DNA of 64,000 nt from positions 62,001 through 126,000 of the forward strand of contig JANEZZ010002881.1 of the NCBI GenBank assembly GCA_026122225.1, read 5' to 3'. The position numbers and the translations under genes are program-made. Within the stretch, counting starts at the first letter, position 1. Each line of letters opens with the position of its first letter. Of the stretch, positions 24,610 to 36,416 are shown piece after piece. This stretch comes from Heloderma charlesbogerti. Taxonomy: Eukaryota; Chordata; Lepidosauria; Squamata; Helodermatidae. The notes under the pieces are model-generated. The model was not told where the DNA came from and did not search any database. It worked only from the letters and a program-made list of their open reading frames with translations.

Positions 24610-24892
24610 AAACAGAAGCAAATTAACAGAAGGAGAACTGGCTTCCTGCTGTTAGTCTTCTGGAATCAGTGCAAGGCCCATCTGTTCACACAGCTAAGAA
24701 GAGACACTGGGTCTGTTTTATGTGCTGTTTTGAAATGTTTTTGTGTACATACCATTTTTAGTGATGTTTTATGTTAGTGATTTTTTTTTATAAAAAATGT
24801 TATTTTAATGATGCTACTTGTTCCTAGTTTTTCAAAGCAGCCTCAAACTGTAGAAGACATGGGATATAAATATTTTAAATAAATTAAACTAT
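24610..24892 (+). mobile_element. L2-like LINE 3' end
   Basis: 'ttcctgctgttagtcttctg' and 'aaggcccatctgttcacaca' followed by a T-rich 3' UTR and a 'gggatataaatattttaaat' end, as in other L2-like copies here. No open frame. Confidence 0.55.
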
Positions 24893-24936
24893 ATTTCTGG
24901 CTTAACAGTTCGTATTCCTAGATATCTGTATCTACA

Positions 24937-24984
24937 TGTGTGTGTGTGTGTGTATGTGTATGTATATATGTGTATATATATATA
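24937..24984. repeat. (TG)n/(TA)n microsatellite
   Basis: TG repeats grading into TATG and TA repeats. Confidence 0.9.
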
Positions 24985-25305
24985 CTGGCCAACATCCAAT
25001 GAACCATGCAACTCATTTTTATTTGTTAATTTCCTGCCTCTCAGTCTCATTTTTCAAGGTGGCTGGTTTTCAACATGAGACAGCTTAATGTTCCCATCCA
25101 AAGAGGGTTTAAGCTTATATTTCTGAAGTGAGTAGCCCATTGTGATGCATGGAAAACTGCTGTTGAAACTGAGGGGCATTTCAATATATGATGTGCCATC
25201 ATCACAGGTTAGCTGTCATGTACACAAATCTTACTAGGGACACACAAGTTCTTTGGCACACTTAAAGTCGCTCTTTGGATCCTGGCCATTGTGTTTTATT
25301 TAGGG

Positions 25306-25370
25306 AGCAATCCAATGCAAGTTTAGACAGAAGAAGTCCTACAACTCCCAGCATTACCCAGCCAGCCATG
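25306..25370. mobile_element. Half of a TAA-type MITE
   Basis: 'gggagcaatccaatgcaa', 'gtttagacagaagaagtcct' and 'acaactcccagcat' match the left half of the 3501/32099 family. The right half is absent. Confidence 0.6.
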
Positions 25371-25453
25371 TGTCCTTAGAGAATTAATGCTAGCAAGGAT
25401 AGTGGCAGCTACCGAGGCAATCTCCAACTCCACTTATTCTCACACTGTACAAT

Positions 25454-26016
25454 TAGGGATGGCGGAGAATTTCTCCCCGAAACTTCAGGGGGCCGAGCGC
25501 CAATGTGTTTGGCCCCCCCAAACAAGTTTCGGGGAGAAATCCTCTGCACCCCCCCCGCACCCCGCACCCCCCCAGGACGGGACTTACCTTCGCCGAATGT
25601 CCCTCCCGGCGGCGGGTCCGGCCGGTGGTTCGGCGGGTGTTCGTGCGGGGCGGGAGCGGCAGCCAGTCTTTCGACCGGCTGCCGCTGCCGCCATTCCAAT
25701 AAAAGAAAAAAAACACGCCCCCGTGATAGGCTACGTGACGTTTAACGTAGCCTATCACGGCTGACTTTGCAGATCTAGCCATGATAGGCTACGTTAATCG
25801 TCACGTAGCCTATCACGGGGGCGTTTTTGTTTCGTTTTTTAAACTTTCGAGTTCGCGGCCGGGCGAGGCGGGAAGCCTCCTCCCCGGCCTGAATTTCGGC
25901 CGGGCGAGGCGGGAAGCCTCCCCCCCGGCCTGAACTTCGCGGGGGGAGCAGCGAAGCGCCTCCCCCCCACCGCGAACAAGCTTCGACAAAAGGTAAGTGA
26001 CTTTCGTCCACCCCTA
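25454..26016. mobile_element. TAGGGATG-family foldback hAT-like element, copy C
   Basis: The left end is TAGGGATGGCGGAGAATTTC, the right end GTAAGTGACTTTCGTCCACCCCTA-type, with a perfect 8-bp TSD TGTACAAT (25446-25453 and 26017-26024). This is the most CpG-dense segment of the window. The centre is a palindrome of palindromes: units at about 25720-25761 and 25778-25819 are each self-complementary and their outer arms (cgcccccgtgataggc and gcctatcacgggggcg) also pair. AAGGTAAGT near 25990-25998 faces outward. Confidence 0.92.
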
Positions 26017-26389
26017 TGTACAATCTACAAGATGAGTTCAAAACTATGTCTGCAAAATCTCAACAAACAATATTCAACAGTATTACTTAGGGCTGTGCAC
26101 TGCTTTGGTCCGAAGCCTGAATAACAAGGTGAACTGGGCTGGTTTGGAGGTGCCTTGTCGTGATACGAAGCAGATCAGACTAGCACCGAGGCACTCCAAA
26201 GTGAAGCGGCTCCTCCATAAGGTGCCTTGTCCACCTCAGAGTTTAGTAGCTCTTCTTATGCCTTCTGAGCAGGCCAGACAGGCTGTCTCCAAAATGTATC
26301 AACTTCTGAAAGATCATGCAGAGGGTCAGGAGGAGGGAGGGGGAAAGATGAGAGGATGCGGAGGCACCAACTGTATCAATCTGAGAGAG

Positions 26390-26675
26390 ATAGGACTATG
26401 TGGGCACATAGACTTATACAGAAAAAGAGCTGTGAATTGCCCATACATGCAAGATTCATGGCACTTTTTGTGCATAAGTCTATGGACACAGACTGCCAAT
26501 CACTATGTTTTTAAAAAACATGGCGATCGCCGTGGAGGCGGATGGGTCCAGGGAAGTTGCAGACTGCTCACCAAATGGGGGAGGGGCTCGAGTGCAGCCT
26601 GGGGGCCAGCAAGAGGGGGCAGGGGCTGGACGGGCACCCAGAGAATCTGGATGGGAGGGCGCCCATCCATCCCTA
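26390..26675. mobile_element. Partial TAGGGATG-family element (copy A type)
   Basis: 'gggcacatagacttatacag', 'tgcaagattcatggcac' and 'cataagtctatggacac' form the same inverted-repeat core as copies A and K. It ends CCATCCATCCCTA at 26675. The left terminus is not recognisable. It sits immediately left of the TSD of copy E. Confidence 0.6.
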
Positions 26676-26683
26676 GTTGCTGT

Positions 26684-27421
26684 TAGGGATGTACAAATCC
26701 CTTACCTGGCTCCGCACAGGGGCATCCACGGTGGGGGGAAGGCGCTCCGTCCCTCCCCCCGGAATCCTTGATTGGGGGGGAGGCACTCCGTCCCTCCCCC
26801 CAGAATCCTGCCCAACCGGCTCCGCTCTGCGGCCAAGCCGTGGAGCCGCCAGCCGGCTCCAGCTACCCGCAGCCGGACATCCAGCCGCTGGGCAGCCCTA
26901 CAGAGATGCAAATGGCGGCTGTCATAGCCGCCGCCATTTGCATCCCTGTATTGAGCCATGATAGGCTGCATAAATATTTACGTAGCCTATCATGGCAGGG
27001 GGAAAAACCCCAGCATATGCAAATGGTGGTAGCCGCCGCCATTTGCGTACGCTGGGATTCCCCCCCCCCCGCCGTGATAGGCTATGTAAATACTTACGTA
27101 GCCTATAATGGCCTCTACAAATAGTGTCTCTGCATTAGCCGTGATAGGCTACGTAAGTATTTACGTAGCCTATCACGGCTAGGAAGAGGAGGAAGCGAAT
27201 GGTGGCCAGGACGGCCACCATTCGCAAAGCAGTGCAGAAGGGAGCAGGTAAGTGCTCCGTTTCACGCACCTTTCGTGGGGTGGGGGCGGCAGGGACTTCA
27301 TCCCGCGTGCCTTTCGTGGGTTGGGGGGGCGGGGGCTTCATTCCACGACGGATTTCAGGGGGCCAAATGCACTGGCATTCAGCCTCACCAAGATCCGTCA
27401 CGGAATTCTCTGACATCCCTA
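26684..27421. mobile_element. TAGGGATG-family foldback hAT-like element, copy E
   Basis: The left end is TAGGGATGTACAAATCCC and the right end TTCTCTGACATCCCTA, with a perfect 8-bp TSD GTTGCTGT (26676-26683 and 27422-27429). Three 42-bp palindromes lie at 26955-26996, 27071-27112 and 27138-27179, plus AAATGGCGGC hairpins. CAGGTAAGT at 27245-27253 is a perfect splice-donor consensus facing the right end. It is collinear with copy B over its whole length. Confidence 0.94.
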
Positions 27422-27715
27422 GTTGCTGTGTTGCTTCCTGCCTTTGTCAGTCCAGCAGACAACTGTTATTGCTTTTCATTCAAGTTAATGTGCCTACCTG
27501 GCAGAGTTGCTGTCTTTGTTTGCTTCCTGCCTACCAGCCAGTGTTTTCCCAGGCAATTCAACCAAAGAGATTCTGAGGTTATTGACTGTGAATAGGAAAG
27601 TAGTACTATTTGCACTACAGCAGAGTTTAGGGATAGTGACCTCCTCACCGCTTCAACACCAAACTTGATTATCCCTTTATGAACTTTGGTTTGAGTTTCT
27701 GAGAGCAGCAAAATT

Positions 27716-28190
27716 CACCTGTGCCTAGCACAAAAACTAGTGGGCCAAATTATCTGAGATTTGGTAGGTGGGATGCCCTCCAGGGGGGCTGGGGGGGCAG
27801 ATTTCAAGCACTTCTGTGCAAACAATGAAAAGTTATAGCTCTTTACTTTGAGAGTTTTTGTGGAAAAAAATCAAATTTCACCTGTGCCTAGAACAAAACC
27901 CACTGGGACAAACTGCCTGAACTTTGGCAGGTGGGATGCTGTCTGGGGGGCTGAGAGGGTACCAAATTTCAAGCACTTCTGTGGAAGCAATAAAAAGTTA
28001 TAGCTCTTTAGGAGTTTTCGTGGGAAAAAATCAAACCCCACCTAGCACATAAACCACTGGGCCAAATATTCTAAAATTTGGCAGGTGGAGTCTGCTCCAG
28101 GAGAGCTGGAGGTTTCCAAATTTCATGAATGTATCTTAAAAATGGAAAAAGTTATGTCCGTTTGTGTTTTCCCACGCAAGTCAATGGGAA
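27716..28190 (+). repeat. About 162-bp tandem repeat, three diverged units
   Basis: The units start at about 27716, 27879 and 28039, each with CACCT...CTAGCACAAA-type text, a 'ggcaggtgggat' motif and 'aaaaagttatagctcttta'. They lie inside the 26088-28348 element and probably belong to it. Confidence 0.75.
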
Positions 28191-28356
28191 AACATAACAA
28201 ATGAGTGATTCGGATGTCTGAATCTCACTTCGTATTCAGATCTGAGTCAAAACAGAGGGGGTCCAAATTGGTCCAAAGCAGAGCAGAGCCATTTCAGAAG
28301 ATCCAAAGCGGCATCTGAACCAGAGCGGGGAGTCCGTGTACAGCTCTAGTATTATT

Positions 28357-30269
28357 CTTTATGGAAAACACTGCTCATAACAGGTCATAATGAAATGATT
28401 TATAAAGTGTTCTGTGGCTTCCCTCTTCATTTCCAGTGAATTTATCTTGAAAGAAACTAAGTCATTGTTTATTGGTTCATGCTTGGTACCATTCTTGCTC
28501 ATCGGCCTTGAGACTTCATTTTTACGTGAGCAAGAGTGGAACTGACTGTGAACCAAGAAAAAAGAATCGAAGGAGCAAACCCACAGCCACTAGATAGTGT
28601 CTGAAGGGCCATAGGATGCATCACATTTTCAGATCTGAGGTCATAGATGGCGCTCAGTCCATCCTCAGAGGGGGGAATCGGCAATCTGTGTTGCTGTGCA
28701 TTTAAGATTAGCATTTCCTTTCAATGGATTCTTCCATTTCTCCCCTGCCTTGACATTTCAAAATAGCAAAGAAAAAGAGACAAATTCTAAACCCAGGAGA
28801 CTACAGAGGAAAAGTGGGAGGAGGGGCACCCACAACCAGAAAAACCCTCCCCAACCTGGGCATTACACCTCATTGAGCTTTTTGATGTTTGAACATCTGA
28901 ACGAATCATATATCTGTTTTTCATTCATCCCCCATATGCTGTTGGTTCCTTGCTTTACTCAGTTATTTGGGCTATTCTATTGTGACAGCTCTTGTTTTGT
29001 TTTATGTAGACCTATTAGAGAATGCTTACTGCTGTTATACATCAATTAGTGTATGTGCCACCCAAGGAATAACAATCTGAGAATGAGAAGCTTCAGCAAA
29101 AGGCTTCCCCAGCAAGTTCACTTAGAACATGTAAAAATATTTCCTGAAGTCTGATGGCTCAATTCCCTATTATTTTGTAAAATGAAGATTTTGAACTTAT
29201 TCATTGGAGAATAGTCCAAGGTAAGTATGATTTGACTGTAGGCTATAGAATGATTTTGCTCCTAGCTTAGTTTCCAGAGAATAAATTTAAATCTCCACAA
29301 CCCATTTAAGCTACTTTGAAACAGATTTAAATCAGGAAACTTCCTCAAAAAGATCTTGGAAATTTTCAGAGATAAGCCCATCGAAAGGTCCATGGACCTT
29401 TCAGTGCACAAAGGAGAACTCTAATAAAGATAAGGCTCAGGCCATTTCCTTCAGAGAATGAAGTCCCTTATTCAGTACCCTCCCACCCAGTGGACATCTG
29501 CCACCATCTTCTGAACCTTCATCTCTCCAGCCTCACAGGAGTCTGAGACTGCAAAATCAGGTGGGAGCCCTTTAACAGGCCAGCCAGATCCTCTGGAAGT
29601 GAGGTGCAGTTAACCACACTACAGGTCTTATCAGCATACATAAAGCTTCAGTAGGGTTTACCTCCCTGCTGAGACAATATACTCCTAGAACTGCCTAAGT
29701 AGGAGGGAGCTTCAGCCAGTAGGGATCACATGGAGCTGTCCAATGTCCTGTTGCTATCTGGTATTTGCATAAGAGGGCTTCTGCCTTGATTATAACTTCC
29801 ATGACTTGACTTTACCTGCCTGGGCTGGGCTTTACCTGTCTTGATTGTACTCCAACAGATGCTACCAGCTTCCCCTGTGAACTTCAAGTATACACAGAAT
29901 AGGATATGAGAATCCTGAAAATTCTTGTGTAGAAACCTCACCATCCCTTTTTAGAACTAAGATACCCAGATCTACTTCACTTAAAAATATCTCAGTTAAA
30001 CATGACAGGTCTAGAACAGATTTCAGTTTATATTATAGACCACTCTGTCCAACAGTACCACTTTTCCTCCAAACCTGTAGCTCTTCCAAAGAGGTAAGGT
30101 AAAATTAATCAGCAACTTTGATTGTTCTGATGTCAGCATTAAGATCAGTTGTGCAGTGTCTGTTAGTCATCAAACACATCTGTAACTTACAGTGTATGTG
30201 AGCTGTCAAGTCTATGCCATATCACTGCCTTTTCCCTCTCAATATTTCTGTCACACTGTCTTTTCACCC
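28357..30269. other. No gene recognised
   Basis: Mixed sequence with no assignable repeat ends and no coding motif. Short frames (for example 28696-29049) have no recognisable domain. Confidence 0.4.
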
Positions 30270-30480
30270 AGCCGTGCTAATAACAGTGTCATATCAGCCT
30301 GCCAGCACTTTAAAAACAGCAGCAGAGGCCCTCACTTGCCCATCTGTGAGAGCACATGAGAAAGGGGCTTTTCCACAGTGGCCCCGACCTCTGGAATGGG
30401 TTATGATCAAGAGTCTGTCAGCACTGCAAGCTTTTAGGAAGGCTCTGAAAACCTACTTGTTTACTCTGGCCTTCCCCTGA

Positions 30481-30525
<45 letters not shown>

Positions 30526-30650
30526 TTTATTGTTGTATTTTAGATAGTTTTTATGAAATTGTGTAAATCTATTTTATTGTTATAAACCACCTTGGGAGGG
30601 ATCCTGCCCTAAAACGTGGCCTAGACATATTTTTAATAATAATAACAACA
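30270..30650 (+). mobile_element. L2-like LINE 3' end
   Basis: 'ggggcttttccacagtggcc', 'acctctggaatgggttatga', 'aaacctacttgtttactctg' and 'ataaaccaccttgggaggga' reproduce the C-terminal/3'-UTR signature also seen at 39920-40640. A (TG)n(GA)n microsatellite (30485-30524) has expanded inside the UTR. Confidence 0.7.
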
Positions 30651-31140
30651 ACAAAACTTTCATAGGCTTACTATATTGTACAAGTCTACATACATTTATT
30701 TTTAATCCACCCAAAAGCCAACATTCCCTGGGTGGAATTCAAACAGTTAAAAGATTAAAATGCCATACTAACACTTAAAATATAAAATACAATACAAATA
30801 TTTAAAAGAATAGCATACAATATGGTACCTTTATTTATTAAATCTTGATGAGTATATTTGGACACAGACACTTCACCTACGAACACTGCCAAAGGGGACT
30901 TTACCCCCATTCTATAATGTAAATATTCCCAGCAGAAACAGGAGACACTTGGGCTAACTCATCCTGCTACTGGAACGTTTAGGTTGAATGAGAAGGCACA
31001 TGTGATATGTTGTCACATGCTCTCCACTTCCCTAAGGGGTGAGTTCCAGGGGCAGCACTTAAGGCTTGGCTTCCTTTTGGAGCAGAGGTCATTGGCGTTT
31101 TTGTAATGTTTGATTGATTTACAAAAATAATGTAAAACAT
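30651..31140. other. No gene; LINE-derived UTR-like text near 30690-30830
   Basis: An antisense A-rich segment ('caaacagttaaaagattaaa') resembles the reverse complement of reptile LINE 3' UTRs; the rest is unassigned. Confidence 0.35.
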
Positions 31141-31500
31141 AGGTGGAGGCGATCAGCAGAGCAACAGACAGATAACCTCAACTCAGATCCCTTGAGAAGA
31201 AGCCCAGCTCCCCTCCCCCTCCTAAGATACTGTCAGGGCTCCCTCACACTGAGCTTTTATCCTGCGATTGAGATTGCTCCTTCACAGAAGTCTGCGGGCT
31301 CTTTACATAATGCCGTGATCATTCAAGGTGTCTCCTGCACTAAATGCCCTTTGTTCCGTTTTTAAATAGATCCCAGATCATGAGCTATCAAATTACCCTG
31401 TTGTGTTCTGCTTGAGTTCCCTCCGTGAAAAGAGGAAAAGCAGCAAGAAGAGGAACGAGGTCAATTAAAGATAATGGAAGACTCAGATATGGGAAGGAGG
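31141..31500. other. Possible conserved non-coding DNA
   Basis: Non-repetitive, moderately GC-balanced sequence with homeobox-type cores (TCAATTAAAG, AATTACCC). It is listed only because it stands out from the surrounding repeats. Conservation cannot be judged from one sequence. Confidence 0.2.
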
Positions 31501-31552
31501 AGGGGAGAAAGGGAGTGGGGAAAGGAACCAGGTGAAAAAGGGAGTTGTTGTG

Positions 31553-31600
31553 ATCCTGCATTTAAAACGGAAGCAGAAAGCCCCATTTTAAATGCAGGAT
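31553..31600. repeat. Perfect 15-bp stem hairpin
   Basis: ATCCTGCATTTAAAA (31553-31567) pairs exactly with TTTTAAATGCAGGAT (31586-31600) across an 18-nt loop. It may be a tiny MITE or a chance foldback. Confidence 0.8.
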
Positions 31601-32098
31601 TTTAGGCTGGTGTAGGGATGCCCTCAGTGTTCAACCATCAGCCTGTCCTCTCTATCCCTGGCCTTATGAAGGCATTTAGCCTGCACATGCGAGAGTTAAA
31701 AGTGTGGTGGGGTTGAGGGCATACACACAAGCCCTAACCCAACATCCCTGTGCACCTAGCTTCTCTGTAGATCTTCACAGAGTGAGTACAAAGGGGTTGT
31801 GAGTGTTTTCAGCTGAACAGACATTCGAAAGCCCACGTCATTAGGAACCCAGATAAGACAGGGCTCTCGATCTCAGGGAGCCTTGTACGTGTGTTCACCG
31901 AACAAGCTTACAATGCCCCTGCAGACCTTAGTACTAGGCACACAAATGCCTTTAGAGGTGCCCGTGTGCCCAGGGATGTTGATTGCAGGGCTTGCATGTA
32001 CACCCTCGTCCCCACCACCCTTCTAGTCCTAATGTGTGCAGACTGAATGCCTGCAAAGGCTTCTCTCTTTCTCGCTCTCACATGCATACAACCACTAA

Positions 32099-32216
32099 GG
32101 GAGCAACCCTATGCATATTTAGATAGAAAAAGTCCTACAAGTCCCAACATGCTGGCTGGGGCATGCTAGGAGTTGTAGGGCTTTTTTTCTGTGTAAACTT
32201 GCATAGGATTGTGCCC
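32099..32216. mobile_element. Foldback MITE, TAA target site, best-preserved copy
   Basis: It starts GGGAGCAACCCTATGC, ends GCATAGGATTGTGCCC, and is flanked by TAA on both sides (32096-32098 and 32217-32219). Arms of about 50 bp meet around 'gctggctggggcatgctagg'. This copy defines the boundaries for the 3501 family. Confidence 0.85.
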
Positions 32217-33420
32217 TAATTGCCCCTGCCTAGCTGGAGGAGGTGTTACCTTTCTCCATTCACCACACGCCAGAGAATTTTCCATCTATTTCCTAGCTTC
32301 TGGCTCCCATTAGGAGACATTTCCCTGGCCATCTATTAGCCCGTCGTCTGCTTAACAAAAAGCCAGGGTTAGGCCAGCATTCATAACAGGATAAAGAGAG
32401 CTCACTGTGCTGTGAGCTCTGGTTTTGAAATTAACATCTGTGCCCTGCATAACAGGCAATCAAATGCTAAGCTGTCAGTCGTGCTCCTGCCCCTGGGCTG
32501 GCTGTTGCTCCTGCCTCCTCTGGCTAGGAAGCAAAGCATCCCACAGCTTCCCTGCAGAGGCAGCAAAGGTAGTAGCTCTATGGCCAGGCAGGCGAGCAAG
32601 CAGGGAAGCACAATCAGTATTCTATTTGTTGGTATGCTAGAGGCAGATGTTGATATAAAAAGAGAGCTCAGAGTGTGTTCCCAGTATTGCCTACAGCAAG
32701 AGATGCTATATTTATGCAATCACTCATTCATTTAGGGTATTTCTACCTCACTTTTCAACCATACAGAAGATGCCCAAGGTAGGTTCCAAATTAAAACAAA
32801 ACACAAAAACATAATTCAAGACAATTAACAAAGTTACCAAAATAACACATATATGCAGAGAAATCTTATGCATGTCTACTCAGAGGGAAAGCCCACTGAT
32901 TTCACTGGAGCGCAGGACTGCAGTCTCAAACTTAAAAAGAGAGAGAGAGAGAGACAAGAAAAAGCAGCCTAAAACCTGATTAAACAGTAACATGAAAACT
33001 GAAGGGCAGTACAAGTCCAAGAACAGCAGCAAAGGCAAACCTTGCAATCCACTGAAAGTGCAGGCAAAGGGGGAAAGAATCACCTGATACTCAGACATAG
33101 AAACAAGGTTGGTGCCAGGTGGACAGTTCTGGAAACAGAGCTCTGCAAGTGGGGTGCCACCACAGAAAAAGCCCTATCCCCAGTCACCACCTGCCTCAAC
33201 TCCAAAGATGAGAGGGGAGAAGCAACTCTGATGAAGATCTGTATGGTTGGGCAGGTTCATATGAGAGAAGGTAATGGCAGAAGAAAGCAAAAGGAGCTCT
33301 TCCCTGAGTGTGAATCTGTGTCATCACCAGGTAGACTATTATAACCTTGAGAAAACCCTCATTGCTGTCTCTTGAACAAGATCATCAGATCTTCTTATCC
33401 TGAGCAAATAACTGGGGCAG
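32217..33420. other. No gene; LINE-like antisense text at about 32735-33330
   Basis: 'acaattaacaaagttacc' and 'acaggttcatatgagagaa'-like segments resemble dispersed reptile repeat text that I cannot name. A (GA)n run lies at 32938-32954. The frame at 33042-33344 has no recognisable domain. Confidence 0.35.
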
Positions 33421-33424
33421 TGGA

Positions 33425-33455
<31 letters not shown>

Positions 33456-33470
33456 CGCGTGCGCGCGTGT
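33425..33470. repeat. (GT)n/(GC)n microsatellite
   Basis: A GT run passing into alternating GTGCGC. Confidence 0.95.
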
Positions 33471-34667
33471 GAGGGGACTGTATTCTGAAGCCTTAATATG
33501 CATAGCCATAGCCATGGCTCTCACATCCTCACTAGAGAATTACATCATGATAACTGAAGTAATTTGGAAGGATTTCCAGTGGGAAAAGAGTGTGTGTAGG
33601 TAGTATAATGAGATCAAAAGGGGAGATGATGCAGTAAAACCAATGTGAAATGTTACTCTGACCAGAAATGACAAGGCTATCAAAAACTCAGATTCTGATA
33701 AACTGATAAAACTTCTGATAAAATGTAGTCACTTTATCACTGCCGCTCAGTCAACTACCAGTACAGCTGCCTTGAAGCAGCTGAACACGTTGGTGATTCT
33801 GTTTTGTGGAACATGCAGTTTTATCACGGTTGTGATGGTGGCCGACCAGAAGGCTAAAATGCGGGGCTGCCTCCATTAAGTTGAACATCAGGGTGAGAGC
33901 AGAATGTTTTTAAAGGATGAAACAGTTGTGCAGAGTTGGTGTGCTAAACCCCCCACCCACGACCACTCTTATTCTTGTAGTCCATTGTGCACAGTCCTTT
34001 TCACCCAACTGGGTTCCAGTTCAGAAAGTGTGCATGGGAAAAGTGCAGCTGAGGGGAAAAAGATGGGGGAAGGTTCAGCACCCTACTGCCCATGTGCCTC
34101 TTTGACATTTTTGCTTGCATTGCCACCAACCAATCCTTTAGATAGGACTGGAGCAGAGTAGAACTACATTTAAAGATACACCTGCCACCACTGCATGTGC
34201 TTTGGGTCTTGAAATTCATATTGGGCTGGTCCCCCCAGCCTCCCAGTTTGATTCAGAACAGGTCCACCTGAAACCAGTAGCAAAATAACTCATTTAAGCT
34301 TAGCCCCATTCTGAGCTGTGGCCTACTGTGACAGTGATGTCACAGGAGAGCCATCAAACTATTCCACAAACCCTATCCAATACCCTCTTTTCTCCAGTCC
34401 AAAACTGAGAGAGCTTTCCCAGCTTCAGTCCCATGTTCATTGGTATCAGGGGCCACTACTGACCTCAGGGAGGCCAGAAACTGCACTTCTCATACTTCTC
34501 TTTTTCAGGGAACAATGTCATGCATGAATGTGGTAGTTCAAGCCTCAGTCCTGAAGCTACGGCTGCCCGCAAGCCCTCTCCAGCACTGTTTCCTTGCCTT
34601 ACTAAGTCTGGAGTCAGGTTTGAGGAAAGGAAGGCATAGCAGCAGAGAAGGCCAAGGCAGAATCAAA
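33471..34667. other. No gene recognised
   Basis: Mixed sequence without assignable ends, domains or microsatellites. Confidence 0.4.
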
Positions 34668-35280
34668 TACGGATGAACTCACCCACTGTTGCTGGACCCC
34701 TGCCGGCTGCCTGACCCCGCTAGGTGCGACCTGCCGGACTGTCCATGGGTGCATGGTAAGTGGCGCACAGTGCCCTGCTTACCCATGAGCCATCATTTGA
34801 TAGACAACCTTTTTATGTAGATGGCCATTTTGTGCAAAATTGCGGCCATAAATAGTGCCATTTAGGCAAAATTGCTGGCATAAATGGTTTAATTAGATTA
34901 TTTGTGCCTGCAATTTTGCATAAATAATGGTATTCATGGCCGCCATTTTGTGCAAAATGTCTATTTACATAAAAAGCTTACCCACGGTTTCCCACAAAAT
35001 GGCGGATCGCAGGTAAGTGAGGATCCCCAAGCTTATCTGACTAGGTGCATGTTGAGTTGGGCAAACACAGGGATCTGCAGACTGACATCCAGGCAGGGGG
35101 GGGGAGTGGGAGGATATCCGCCAGACTCCACCCCGTTCCCAGACTTCCACAACATCTTTAACTCCAAACCAGGCTTGAACCGCAAAGGCGTCTGAAATGG
35201 AATGGGGGAGCAGAGGAGTAAAATACGGGAATTTGTGTTCTCAACCCCGACCCCTCTCTTGAGATTTGGCACCATCCCTA
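34668..35280. mobile_element. Foldback element with ATGGCCATTTTGTGCAAAAT arms
   Basis: The right end GGCACCATCCCTA resembles the hAT-like termini here; the left boundary (tacggatgaactc) is tentative and no TSD was confirmed. The core, about 34809-34974, is an imperfect inverted repeat: 'atggccattttgtgcaaaat' and 'gccataaatagtgccattt' are mirrored by 'ggtattcatggccgccattt' and 'tgtgcaaaatgtctattta'. A perfect CAGGTAAGT occurs at 35010-35018 next to an AAATGGCGG motif, as in the TAGGGATG family. Confidence 0.65.
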
Positions 35281-36416
35281 GTTAAAACTATCATTTTTGC
35301 CTCGACCATACTCTTTAGAAAGAAGATGAATGGTGGACATCATAAGGGTAAAAGAAATACTTTATGATGAAAAGAGTGAGATGGTGCCATAAGAGACAGA
35401 ACTCCAGTGAAACATCTGCCCCCAAACAAATGATGGGATACTAATTTTTCTACAAATATCATTATTACACTCTTGAAGATTTTTGCATATAGGTATTTTA
35501 AAAGTATGGAGGAAACTACATACATACAACTGATGCACTATGAAGGCAACTTCATTTTAAGGACAGAATTTAAAGCGTTAGCCATGAAATAAAAATAAAC
35601 TGCAAGAGCTGCTAGGATGCATTCCCATTTGCTTATGTCACAATTTTAGAAGCAGCCTGTTGGGCAACAGTCAATGTTTCTTCTTCTAAGAATGGAGCAG
35701 AAGATGTCAAAAGCAAGAAAAGTAGAATGAGGCTTTGCCTGGGAAAGCTTTCCCAAGGGTTTTGCATTTTTACATAGGAAATCAATTTGCATCACCGATA
35801 ATATTGTTCAAATCAGATGACACTGTGTGGTTAGATGGTAATTTACTTTGCTGCTGAAGCAATTTGATAGTAGTTCTGATTTGTGATTTTCATTTTGTTT
35901 GTTAATGAAAAAAATTAATGAGCAATGTTACTGGAAGTACAACTCCGAGCTCTGGCATTATTAAACATGTTTTCAATATACTGTACATTATGTTAATTGC
36001 ACTGTCAGAGCCTGAACATTTGCAGCACAAACCAATCAACCTGATGTGGAATTCGCAGGGAGGACTTCTGGCACTTACCTTTGCACTGATTTGTGTTTTT
36101 GTCTAGAATTGCTTTTGTGGATACAATTTTTCCATACCTGAAAGACAAAAAGGAAAAAAAAGGGGGAGGGATGTTCATTTCATTGTGTTTTCAGACCTTA
36201 TTCAGTTGCCAAACATATTTAAGAAACAGAATGAGCCTATAGTGCGCCTGTAAAGTGCAGCACTTACAATCCTGAATGCAGCTGTACAGTAATGTTCTGT
36301 ATGCTGTCTCTGCATTTCTGGTCTGACCTTCAAAGACTACCTTTACAAAGGTGGTTAATATTCTGTGTTGGCTCTTTGATCATCAGCAACAAGACCGGTT
36401 GTTGGGTTATTTACAG
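35281..36416. other. No gene recognised
   Basis: AT-rich, apparently unique sequence, with several TTAAT/AATTAAT cores near 35900-36000. No repeat was assigned. Confidence 0.35.

Larger units (their letters stand above)
26088..28348. mobile_element. 2.26-kb hAT-like element hosting nested insertions
   Basis: The ends are TAGGGCTGTGCACTGC and GTCCGTGTACAGCTCTA, with TSD GTATTACT (26080-26087) / GTATTATT (28349-28356), 7 of 8. The interior is interrupted by a partial foldback element (about 26390-26675) and by copy E (26684-27421). The remaining body includes a roughly 162-bp tandem repeat (27716-28190). I found no transposase motif, so it appears non-autonomous. Confidence 0.8.

Noticed and set aside
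26105..26686. 193-codon open frame
   Set aside because: It runs through the left end of one transposon and into another; no protein motif and no continuity of composition.
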